DNA of 29,818 nt from JBHEKP01 sp041859375 (lineage in GTDB: Bacteria > Hydrogenedentota > Hydrogenedentia > Hydrogenedentales > CAITNO01). Positions 24,205-29,818 of the stretch are shown here, piece by piece. The number at the start of each line of letters is the position of its first letter. Positions within the stretch are counted from its first letter, which is position 1. The notes beneath the pieces are model-generated. The model searched no databases and was not told the DNA's origin. It was given only the letters and a program-made list of their open reading frames with translations. Location: assembly GCA_041859375.1 (NCBI GenBank), contig JBHEKP010000283.1:1-29818 (forward strand), read 5' to 3'. A program made the position numbers and the translations under genes.

Positions 24205-24525
24205 ATGAGACTGGGAATCATCATCACGCAGACCGAATCAGAAACGGTTTTCAACGCCCTTCGCCTCGCCCTGTACAGCCTCGGGCAGGGCGACACCGTG
24301 CGGATATTTTTGTCGGGGAAAGGCGTTGATTTTGCCGGCGCCGGCACGGCGCAGTTCGACACGGCCGCGCAGGCGCGGAAAGTGCTTGAGGCGGGGGGGC
24401 TCTTTTACGCCTGCGGTTCCTGCCTGAAACTGCGCGGCTTGGAGGGGTCGGAAATATGCCCCCTGTCCACCCTCAGTGACCAGTATGAGATTGTGCGGGA
24501 CTCGGACAGGCTTGTCACCATTTGA
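24205..24525 (+). CDS. DsrE/TusD-like sulfur relay protein
   Basis: A 106-residue protein of the DsrE/DsrF fold: MRLGIIITQTESETVFNALR at the start, GDTVRIFLSGKGVDF in the middle, and the Cys-bearing loop YACGSCLKLRGL at about 68-79 (Cys70, Cys73). Proteins of this family carry persulfide sulfur on such cysteines and hand it on. No dsrAB genes are visible. In this operon it could supply sulfur for cluster assembly on the NifX or IscU domains; that is inference. The ribosome site is weak (GGGGAA). The gap to the peroxiredoxin is 23 bases. Confidence 0.82.
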   Translation: MRLGIIITQTESETVFNALRLALYSLGQGDTVRIFLSGKGVDFAGAGTAQFDTAAQARKVLEAGGLFYACGSCLKLRGLEGSEICPLSTLSDQYEIVRDSDRLVTI

Positions 24526-24560
24526 GCACGCCCGCCGCAGGGGCGGTACGGAGAACGGAC

Positions 24561-24923
24561 ATGATTGTTGTAACGAGCGCCACGGCGCCCACGCCTGATG
24601 CGGAGGTTGATCCCCGCTTTGGCAGGGCGGCGCATTTTATCGCCATGGACACGGATACGGGCGCGTGGACCGCGCATGAAAACTCCCAGAACCTGAACGC
24701 CGTCCAGGGGGCGGGCATACAGGCTGCGGAGACTGCGGCGCGGCTGGGTGCGGAGGCAGTTATCACCGGCCACTGCGGTCCCAAGGCCTTCCGGACTCTG
24801 GCTGCGGCGGGCATCGCGGTGGTTACCGGTGCATCTGGCACGGTGCGCGGGGCGGTGGCGGCCTATAAGTCGGGCGTTTTGGCCCCCACGAACGCGCCAG
24901 ACGTGAAGGGCCACTGGGAATGA
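24561..24923 (+). CDS. Orp-like NifX-domain protein (orange protein family)
   Basis: A 120-residue single-domain protein of the MTH1175/NifX type. Recognisable blocks: PDAEVDPRFGRAAHFIAMD (about 12-30), NLNAVQGAGIQAAETAARLG (about 45-64), AVITGHCGPKAFRTL (about 66-80), GASGTVRGAV. These match the pattern I recall for the Desulfovibrio orange protein (Orp), which binds a mixed molybdenum-copper-sulfide cluster without covalent ligands. A match in pattern does not prove the same metal. GGAG lies about 9 bases before the ATG. It is followed directly by the two MinD-type ATPases, as in known ORP loci. Confidence 0.88.
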   Translation: MIVVTSATAPTPDAEVDPRFGRAAHFIAMDTDTGAWTAHENSQNLNAVQGAGIQAAETAARLGAEAVITGHCGPKAFRTLAAAGIAVVTGASGTVRGAVAAYKSGVLAPTNAPDVKGHWE

Positions 24924-24936
24924 GCGGGGGCCGTCC

Positions 24937-25788
24937 ATGATAACCACCGTGGCGTCGGGAAAGGGTGGAACGGGAAAAACCACCGTTGCCATAAACCTTG
25001 CGCTCGTGATTCAGAGTCCCGTCACCTATGTGGACTGTGATGTGGAGGAGCCCAACGGGCATCTTTTTCTGAAGCCGGTCATCCGGGACACCCGCCCGGT
25101 GTGCGTTACCGTGCCCGTGGTGGACGCCGCAGCCTGCACGGGTTGCGGCAAATGCGCCGAATCGTGCCGTTTCAACGCGCTGGCCTGCGTCCGGGGGAGG
25201 GTGCTTGTCTTCGCGGAACTATGCCACGGGTGCGGCGGGTGCGTCCTGGCATGCCCAGAAAAGGCGCTTACCGAAACCGGACACCCCATCGGCGTGGTGG
25301 AGACCGGGCATGCGGGCGCGGTGAATTTTGTGCAGGGCCGGCTTAATGTCGGCGCTGCGATGTCGCCGCCGCTTATCCGCGCAGCCCGTGCGGCCGCGCC
25401 CGGTCGGGGCCGGGTTATTCTTGACGCGCCGCCCGGCACCTCCTGCCCGGTTATCGCCGCCGTGCGGGGCGCGGACTGTGCGGTCCTTGTGACCGAGCCC
25501 ACGCCCTTTGGGCTGCATGATCTTGCCCTGGCGGTGGAGGCCATGCGCGCCCTCAGTCTTCCCTTTGGCGTGGTGGTCAACCGCGCCGGTTCCGGCGACG
25601 ACGGCGTTGCCGCCTACTGTGCCCGGGAGGGGATAGAACTACTCATGGAAATACCGGACGACCGGCGCGTCGCCGAAGCCTATTCCCGCGGGGAGACGGC
25701 GGTGGCCGCCGTGCCTGGAATGGATAAACTTTTTGTGGAACTGAACCGGCGCGTCACCCGTCTGGCCGGGGGGAAGGGTGCGCAATGA
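24937..25788 (+). CDS. MinD-family ATPase with inserted 2[4Fe-4S] ferredoxin (1)
   Basis: A 283-residue P-loop ATPase. The deviant Walker A SGKGGTGKTT is at 7-16 with the signature lysine. VDCDVEEPNGH is at 32-42. A ferredoxin module interrupts the fold: C67-x2-C70-x2-C73-x3-C77 and C96-x2-C99-x2-C102-x3-C106-Pro. DAPPGTSCPV (about 165-174) is the Walker B-like block. Such ATPases occur as a pair in ORP clusters (DVU2103/DVU2104 in Desulfovibrio) and form a complex with Orp and Mrp-type proteins. Their Fe-S sites suggest ATP-linked redox or cluster-transfer work. It overlaps the second ATPase gene by ATGA. Confidence 0.93.
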   Translation: MITTVASGKGGTGKTTVAINLALVIQSPVTYVDCDVEEPNGHLFLKPVIRDTRPVCVTVPVVDAAACTGCGKCAESCRFNALACVRGRVLVFAELCHGCGGCVLACPEKALTETGHPIGVVETGHAGAVNFVQGRLNVGAAMSPPLIRAARAAAPGRGRVILDAPPGTSCPVIAAVRGADCAVLVTEPTPFGLHDLALAVEAMRALSLPFGVVVNRAGSGDDGVAAYCAREGIELLMEIPDDRRVAEAYSRGETAVAAVPGMDKLFVELNRRVTRLAGGKGAQ

Positions 25789-26669
25789 GGGAACTTGTGG
25801 TCGTCAGCGGCAAGGGGGGCACGGGAAAGACAAGCATCACAGCGTCGCTTGCGTCGCTTGCGGGCGGCGTTGTGCTTGCGGACTGCGACGTGGATGCGGC
25901 GGACCTCCATCTGGTGCTTCGGCCCGAGCCCATTTTTCGCAGGGCGTTCCGCTCCGGCCACAAGGCGCGGGTGAACCGGGACGCCTGCACCGGCTGCGCC
26001 ATTTGCCTGTCCCTCTGCCGCTACGGGGCGGTTCGGCGGGAAAAGGACGGCGTCCGAGCCGTCTGCATTGTGGACGACACCGCCTGCGAGGGATGCGGCG
26101 TGTGCGTGGACCACTGTCCGGCCAATGCAATCAGTTTTGACGAGCAGATCGCCGGGGAATGGTTTGTCTCGGAGACACGGCACGGGCCGATGATCCACGC
26201 CCGCCTCGGCATCACCGCCGAAAATTCCGGCAAACTGGTAAGCCTGGTGCGCACCGAGGCGAAGATGCTTGCGGCGCAGCGGAGGCTTGAGCTTGTGCTT
26301 ATTGACGGACCGCCGGGCATAGGATGCCCGGTCATTGCGTCCATTACCGGCGCGTCTGAAGTCCTGATCGTGGCCGAGCCGACCGTTAGCGGCGCACACG
26401 ATCTCAGGCGTGTCGCCGAGCTGGCGCGCCATTTCCGTGTGCCCGCGCGGCTGTGCGTAAACAAATGGGACATCAACCCCGGCATGGCCGCATCCATCGA
26501 GGGGGAGGCGTCCGCACTGGGCATTGTGTCCGTGGGCCGCATCCGCTACGACACCGCTGTCACCACGGCGCAAATCCGCGGGCTCAGCGTGGTGGAAATG
26601 TCTGATACCGGCGCGGCGGCGGACATGAGCGTCCTGTGGGAAAACCTTCAGCCCCTTGCAGGGGCCTAA
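25785..26669 (+). CDS. MinD-family ATPase with inserted 2[4Fe-4S] ferredoxin (2)
   Basis: A 294-residue paralogue of the preceding ATPase. Walker A SGKGGTGKTS is at 8-17, and ADCDVDAADLH is at 32-42. Ferredoxin sites are C68-x2-C71-x2-C74-x3-C78 and C101-x2-C104-x2-C107-x3-C111-Pro, with about 22 residues between the clusters, longer than in its partner. DGPPGIGCPVIA is the Walker B-like block. Paired genes with overlapping start and stop suggest equal production and a heterodimer. MinD-type ATPases dimerise around ATP, so a mixed dimer could hold four clusters near the interface. Cytoplasmic. Confidence 0.93.
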   Translation: MRELVVVSGKGGTGKTSITASLASLAGGVVLADCDVDAADLHLVLRPEPIFRRAFRSGHKARVNRDACTGCAICLSLCRYGAVRREKDGVRAVCIVDDTACEGCGVCVDHCPANAISFDEQIAGEWFVSETRHGPMIHARLGITAENSGKLVSLVRTEAKMLAAQRRLELVLIDGPPGIGCPVIASITGASEVLIVAEPTVSGAHDLRRVAELARHFRVPARLCVNKWDINPGMAASIEGEASALGIVSVGRIRYDTAVTTAQIRGLSVVEMSDTGAAADMSVLWENLQPLAGA

Positions 26670-26696
26670 CCGCATCATGCAGAAAACCCAGATCCC

Positions 26697-28313
26697 GTGG
26701 AAATCTCGAAAAAAGCGCTTGACCACTGTGAAAACCCAAGAAACTTGGGCATGCTCGAAACATTCAACGGCCATGCCCGAATCACCGGCCCCTGCGGCGA
26801 CACCATGGAAATATGGCTTTTCGTCGAAGGTGACTGGGTGCGCCGGGCCTCCTTCATCACCACGGGCTGTGGTCCCTCGCATGCCTGCGGCAGCATGGCC
26901 ACGGAACTCGCCGCCGGGCGGTCTTGGCGCACAGCCCTTGAGATGACGCAGGAGGACATTCTCGAGGAACTGGAACCCTTTCCGGAGGACCATCGCCACT
27001 GCGCGCTGTTGGCCGCCAATGTGATGAACAACGCCGCACAGGATTATCTGGACCGGATGCGGGGCAATGGTTGCGGTGGGGGCGAGTGCGGTGGGGGCGA
27101 GTGCGGCGCGCAGGGACGGCTACAGGGGGAAAGCGACCGGGACTACCAAGAGCGGCTGGAACTGGCACACCGGCTTCGCCAAATCAGGCGCATTATCCCC
27201 GTGCTGTCCGGCAAGGGCGGCGTGGGCAAAAGCACTGTTGCGGTGAACCTCGCCTCGGCCCTGGCCATGGCAGGGAAACAGGTCGGCCTGCTGGATCTGG
27301 ATCTGCACGGTCCCAGCATCCCCACCATGCTCGGACTGGCGGGCGCGCGCGCGCCGCACATGGACGGCATGCTGCTGCCGGTGGAGCACCGGGGGCTGAA
27401 GGTGATGTCCGTCGCCTTTTTTCTGGAAAACCGGGACGACGCCGTCATCTGGCGGGGACCGATGAAAATGGGGGTGATCAAGCAGTTTCTAAAGGACTGT
27501 GAATGGGGCGAACTGGACTACCTTGTCATTGACCTGCCGCCCGGCACGGGTGACGAGCCCCTCTCCCTTTGCCAGCTCATCCAGAATCCCACGGGCGCGG
27601 TGGTTGTCACCACACCCCAGGAGGTGTCCGTGGCCGATGTGCGCAGGTCCGTCAACTTCTGCCGCGCCCTGCGCATGCCCGTCCTAGGTGTGGTGGAAAA
27701 CATGAGCGGTTTCGCCTGCCCCCACTGCGGCGTGGTGGTGGACATTTTCAACACCGGCGGCGGCGAGCGCATGGCCGGCGAGATGGGCGCGCCCTTCCTG
27801 GGGCGCATCCCCATTGACCCCCGGGTCGTCGTTTCCGGTGACGCCGGGGAGCCCTGCGCGGGAAGTTTTGTGGACAGTCCCGCGGCCGAAGCCTTTATGG
27901 AGGTTGCGCGGCGCGTCATGGCCCTCGACGCCGCGGAAAATAAACAAGAGGAAAAACGAGAGGAGAACAACACAATGAGGATCGCCATACCCGTTGCCGA
28001 TGGGAAACTGGCCATGCACTTTGGCCACTGCGCCCAGTTTGCGCTGGTGGATGCGGAGCCGGCCCCGGGGCAAATCCTGAAAATGGAGATGGTAGACGCG
28101 CCCGCGCACGAGCCCGGCCTGCTGCCCCGCTGGCTCGGCGATAGGGGTGTGAATCTTATCATTGCTGGCGGCATGGGTTCCCGCGCGCAGGGTCTCTTTG
28201 CGGAGCGGAACATCCGCGTGGTGACCGGGGCGCCCGCTGATGCGCCGGAGGCGCTGGTGCGGGCCTATTTGGACGGCAGCCTGCAGACCGGCGATAATGC
28301 CTGCGATCATTAA
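26697..28313 (+). CDS. IscU-Mrp-NifX triple fusion (MrpORP type)
   Basis: A 538-residue protein joining three cluster-handling parts. Residues 1-118 are an IscU/NifU N-terminal scaffold with HCENPRNLG, GPCGD (C33, D35), GCGPSHACGS (C58) and HCALLA (C102), so all three scaffold cysteines are kept. Residues 126-136 are a CGGGE-CGGGE-C linker. Residues about 160-410 are an Mrp/NBP35 ATPase with SGKGGVGKST (171-180), DLPPGTGDEP, and the bridging CPHC (C341, C344). Residues 427-538 are a NifX/Orp domain beginning MRIAIPVADG. The start is GTG at 26697, chosen because the scaffold begins there; no strong ribosome site precedes it. It likely builds and delivers Fe-S or mixed-metal clusters for the operon's proteins. 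Confidence 0.92.
   Translation: MEISKKALDHCENPRNLGMLETFNGHARITGPCGDTMEIWLFVEGDWVRRASFITTGCGPSHACGSMATELAAGRSWRTALEMTQEDILEELEPFPEDHRHCALLAANVMNNAAQDYLDRMRGNGCGGGECGGGECGAQGRLQGESDRDYQERLELAHRLRQIRRIIPVLSGKGGVGKSTVAVNLASALAMAGKQVGLLDLDLHGPSIPTMLGLAGARAPHMDGMLLPVEHRGLKVMSVAFFLENRDDAVIWRGPMKMGVIKQFLKDCEWGELDYLVIDLPPGTGDEPLSLCQLIQNPTGAVVVTTPQEVSVADVRRSVNFCRALRMPVLGVVENMSGFACPHCGVVVDIFNTGGGERMAGEMGAPFLGRIPIDPRVVVSGDAGEPCAGSFVDSPAAEAFMEVARRVMALDAAENKQEEKREENNTMRIAIPVADGKLAMHFGHCAQFALVDAEPAPGQILKMEMVDAPAHEPGLLPRWLGDRGVNLIIAGGMGSRAQGLFAERNIRVVTGAPADAPEALVRAYLDGSLQTGDNACDH
27072..27101 (+). repeat. two tandem 15-base units encoding Cys-Gly-Gly-Gly-Glu
   Basis: The unit TGCGGTGGGGGCGAG occurs twice without change and is followed by TGCGG, the start of a third. 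It encodes residues 126-135 of the fusion protein, giving C126, C131 and C136 five residues apart in the linker between the IscU-like and Mrp domains. Identical units point to recent slippage or duplication. Confidence 0.8.
27961..27977 (+). promoter_or_regulatory. possible internal ribosome site and start for the NifX domain
   Basis: AGGAG (27961-27965) lies 9 bases before the ATG at 27975, which is in frame and exactly the first codon of the C-terminal NifX/Orp domain of the fusion. The encoded linker just before it is charged and unstructured (KQEEKREENN). This could yield a free 112-residue Orp-like protein as well as the fusion, or be the relic of a former separate gene. Confidence 0.45.
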
Positions 28314-28344
28314 CCGTCCCCCGCAAAGGATTATCCACCCCGCC

Positions 28345-29202
28345 ATGAAAACCTATCTCGACTGCGTCCCGTGTTTTGTGCGGCAGGCGCTCGACGCTGC
28401 GCGCATGGCCGGCGGCGGGCCCGCCATGGAGGAGCAGCTGCTGCGGGAGGTGCTGCGGCGCGCGGCGGAGCTCGACATGGCCGAATGCCCGCCCCGGTTC
28501 GCCCAGCACATCCACAGGACGCTCCGCCGCCTGTCCAACAACCCCGACCCCTACGCGGCGGTGAAGAAACAGTTTAATGGCATGATCCTGGGGATGCTTC
28601 CCGAACTGCGCGCCAGGGTGCGCGGCGCGGCGGATCCCTTCGACGCGGCGGTGCGCCTTGCCGTGGCGGGCAACATCATTGATTTCGGCCCGAACGGGAG
28701 TCTCGTGGAGAAGAATGTCCTGGAGGCGGTCGCGCGGGCGCTGACCGAACCGCTCCATGGCGACATGCGCGCCTTCCGGAGGGCCGTGGAGGACGCCGGA
28801 AACATTCTTTACCTGGGGGACAACACCGGCGAAATCGTCTTTGACCGGCTGCTGGTGGAGGAGCTGCTGCCGAAGCCCGTGACCTTCGCCGTGCGCGGCG
28901 CGCCGATACTCAACGACGCGACCCTGGAGGATGCGGCGGAGGTGGGGCTGGCCGGGCTCGTCAGGGTCATCGGCAACGGTTCGGACGCGCCGGGCACCCT
29001 GCTCGACGAATGCAGCCCCGAGTTTTGCGAAGCGTTCCGCGCGGCGGATCTTGTCATCGCCAAGGGCCAGGGCAACTTTGAAACCCTCTGCGACGAGCCC
29101 GCCCCCGTGTGGTTCCTCTTCAAAGCGAAATGCCCCGTGGTGGCGGAGCACGCCGGTGTGCCGCTGGGCACGCACATCCTCGCGCGTACCCCGGCGGGGT
29201 GA
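28345..29202 (+). CDS. DUF89 damage-control phosphatase, CxxC subfamily
   Basis: A 285-residue protein starting MKTYLDCVPCFVRQALDAAR, with the C7-x2-C10 pair that marks the short prokaryotic DUF89 subfamily. Further blocks: NIIDFGPNG (about 112-120), ILYLGDNTGEIVFDRLL (about 153-169, with the metal-site Asp and Asn), RVIGNGSDAPGT, and IAKGQGNFETL (about 238-248). DUF89 enzymes are metal-dependent phosphatases that remove harmful phosphorylated metabolites; the true substrate here is unknown. There is only a distant AAAGGA before the ATG, but the conserved opening fixes the start. It lies 31 bases after the triple fusion on the same strand and may be the last gene of the operon. Confidence 0.9.
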   Translation: MKTYLDCVPCFVRQALDAARMAGGGPAMEEQLLREVLRRAAELDMAECPPRFAQHIHRTLRRLSNNPDPYAAVKKQFNGMILGMLPELRARVRGAADPFDAAVRLAVAGNIIDFGPNGSLVEKNVLEAVARALTEPLHGDMRAFRRAVEDAGNILYLGDNTGEIVFDRLLVEELLPKPVTFAVRGAPILNDATLEDAAEVGLAGLVRVIGNGSDAPGTLLDECSPEFCEAFRAADLVIAKGQGNFETLCDEPAPVWFLFKAKCPVVAEHAGVPLGTHILARTPAG

Positions 29203-29318
29203 TTGGGGGGTAAGTGAGGTATCATTTCATGGAAGTGGGCGATCACGAATCACATCAAGTAAAGAGGATAAAGCAAACCATGTGAATGTGCGGGAATATG
29301 CGTTTAAGCAGATGATTT
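29203..29318. other. AT-rich junction sequence without a supported gene
   Basis: Base composition falls sharply a few bases after the DUF89 stop and stays low to the right edge. There is an 18-codon plus-strand frame (29229-29285), with GAGG some 9 bases upstream, but nothing supports it as a gene. No terminator for either converging gene is evident. Confidence 0.5.
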
Positions 29319-29660
29319 TTACCTATATTCAGTATATTTTTTGGCGCTACCTCTGACGAGGTGCGGAGGGTATTTTTCACGATTGAGTTCAAGTTTTTGT
29401 TTGGCGCAATCAATCGGGTCAAGATTAAATTTGTCTGCGATATTAAATATGTATATTACGATATCACCAATTTCCTGACGCAAATCAGCCATCTTTTTTT
29501 CATCAAGCTCCCAACTTTCCTCTTCTTTGAGCCAGAGAAAGATCTCCAACAATTCCGCCGCTTCAACGCTCAGCCCCATCGCCAAGTTTTTGGGCGAATG
29601 AAATTTTTCCCACTCCCTCTCCTTCACAAAATTTCGAATCTTTTCTCTAAGTGAATCCAT
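29319..29660 (-). CDS. MazG-like nucleotide pyrophosphohydrolase
   Basis: A 113-residue all-alpha NTP pyrophosphatase. The metal-binding pattern is complete: E33-A-A-E36 in SVEAAELLE and E63-I-G-D66 in RQEIGDIVIY. The opening FVKEREWEKFHSPKNLAMGL and the ending NREKYP...GSAKKYTEYR fit the dCTPase/MazG-like subfamily (DCTPP1 type). It hydrolyses non-canonical or excess dNTPs to monophosphates and acts in the cytoplasm, probably as a dimer or tetramer. Codon use is AT-rich, unlike every other gene in the window, so recent transfer is likely. Its ATG lies 2 bases after the stop of the gene upstream on the minus strand, so the two form an operon. Confidence 0.92.
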   Translation of the reverse strand: MDSLREKIRNFVKEREWEKFHSPKNLAMGLSVEAAELLEIFLWLKEEESWELDEKKMADLRQEIGDIVIYIFNIADKFNLDPIDCAKQKLELNREKYPPHLVRGSAKKYTEYR

Positions 29661-29662
29661 AC

Positions 29663-29818
29663 CTAGATAACGCCTTGCCTTTTCAATTCCTCTTCGATTT
29701 TTTGTGCATGCGAATCTTTAAGTTTGGCGTAAGTAACCACAGGAGAATACAATTTTGCAGCATTTGGTCCAATGACCTTGAGGTATTCAAGGTTAAATGG
29801 TTCAATTATTTCTTTTAG
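29663..29818 (-). CDS. 3' end of an unidentified gene, cut by the window edge
   Basis: A minus-strand frame open from the right edge to TAG at 29663-29665 gives the last 51 residues, beginning LKEIIEPFNLEYLKVIGPN and ending EEELKRQGVI. It is AT-rich with a Lys/Glu-rich helical end, like the MazG-like gene that follows 2 bases later. I do not recognise the family. The tight spacing and shared composition make it likely that this is a real coding end and part of the same transferred unit. Confidence 0.6.
   Translation of the reverse strand, partial: LKEIIEPFNLEYLKVIGPNAAKLYSPVVTYAKLKDSHAQKIEEELKRQGVI

Noticed and set aside
22741..28313. Nitrogenase gene cluster suggested by NifX-like and IscU/NifU-like domains
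   Set aside because: No nifHDK, nifB or nifEN is present; the paired ferredoxin-MinD ATPases and Mrp-NifX fusion fit the ORP type.
1..29252. Eight-base inverted match GTGATTCG (1-8) and CGAATCAC (near 29245) as element ends
   Set aside because: Too short to be more than chance over nearly 30 kb, and the flanking bases do not extend the match.
29229..29285. Small plus-strand frame of 18 codons in the AT-rich junction
   Set aside because: Too short, no recognised family, only a weak ribosome site.
29349..29362. ACCTC-TGAC-GAGGT hairpin near the right end
   Set aside because: It lies inside the coding end of the MazG-like gene, where the protein sequence fits the family, and no T-run follows on the transcribed strand.
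1..29818. tRNA, rRNA or CRISPR arrays
   Set aside because: No cloverleaf-like segment, rRNA-like stretch or regularly spaced repeats were seen on reading either strand.

Overview
The window is GC-rich bacterial DNA, very tightly packed, with many genes overlapping by 1-14 bases. A DUF1559 pseudopilin with the C-terminal H-x-DG tail, a secreted sulfatase-fold enzyme and five anchored or exported beta-propeller proteins point to the Planctomycetes/Verrucomicrobia/Hydrogenedentota kind of genome. My best guess is Candidatus Hydrogenedentota, by inference only. The MinD/Mrp/NifX gene set at the right matches the 'orange protein' (ORP) system of strict anaerobes, so an anaerobic lifestyle is likely.

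Layout. (1) Bases 1-245 are a less GC-rich edge with no supportable gene. (2) Bases 246-4548, minus strand, hold a DUF1559 pseudopilin, a sulfatase-like enzyme and a polytopic GT-C-like membrane protein; the last two overlap by ATGA. (3) A divergent intergenic region (4549-4806) carries two palindromes and a possible -10 box. (4) Bases 4807-21105, plus strand, hold twelve collinear genes that look like one transcription unit. They encode two paralogous exported PQQ-like propellers, an anchored NHL-type propeller, a Tat-exported multi-cluster ferredoxin, a NapH/NosR-like membrane polyferredoxin and a three-TM propeller protein. These are followed by a NuoE-NuoF-ferredoxin fusion, a short GltD/NuoG-like flavoprotein, a GT4 glycosyltransferase, a fourth PQQ-like propeller, a membrane GT2 glycosyltransferase and a secreted BNR-type propeller. 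(5) Bases 21159-29202, plus strand, hold a sigma-54 activator with a PAS domain, then a near-consensus -24/-12 promoter, then an ORP-like operon. That operon has a NifX-like protein, a DUF5320 protein, a peroxiredoxin, a DsrE-like protein, an Orp-like NifX protein, two ferredoxin-containing MinD ATPases, an IscU-Mrp-NifX triple fusion and a DUF89 phosphatase. (6) From about 29213 the DNA turns AT-rich and holds a MazG-like pyrophosphohydrolase and the 3' end of another gene on the minus strand.

How the parts may work together. In region 4 the cytoplasmic NuoEF fusion has complete NADH/FMN/Fe-S motifs. Its flavoprotein neighbour, the membrane polyferredoxin and the exported ferredoxin could form a path for electrons between NAD(P)H and the periplasm, with propeller proteins as scaffolds or partners. 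I know of no characterised system with this composition, and it is the main candidate for something undescribed. In region 5 the layout implies sigma-54-dependent, PAS-gated expression of a metal/sulfur-cluster handling complex.
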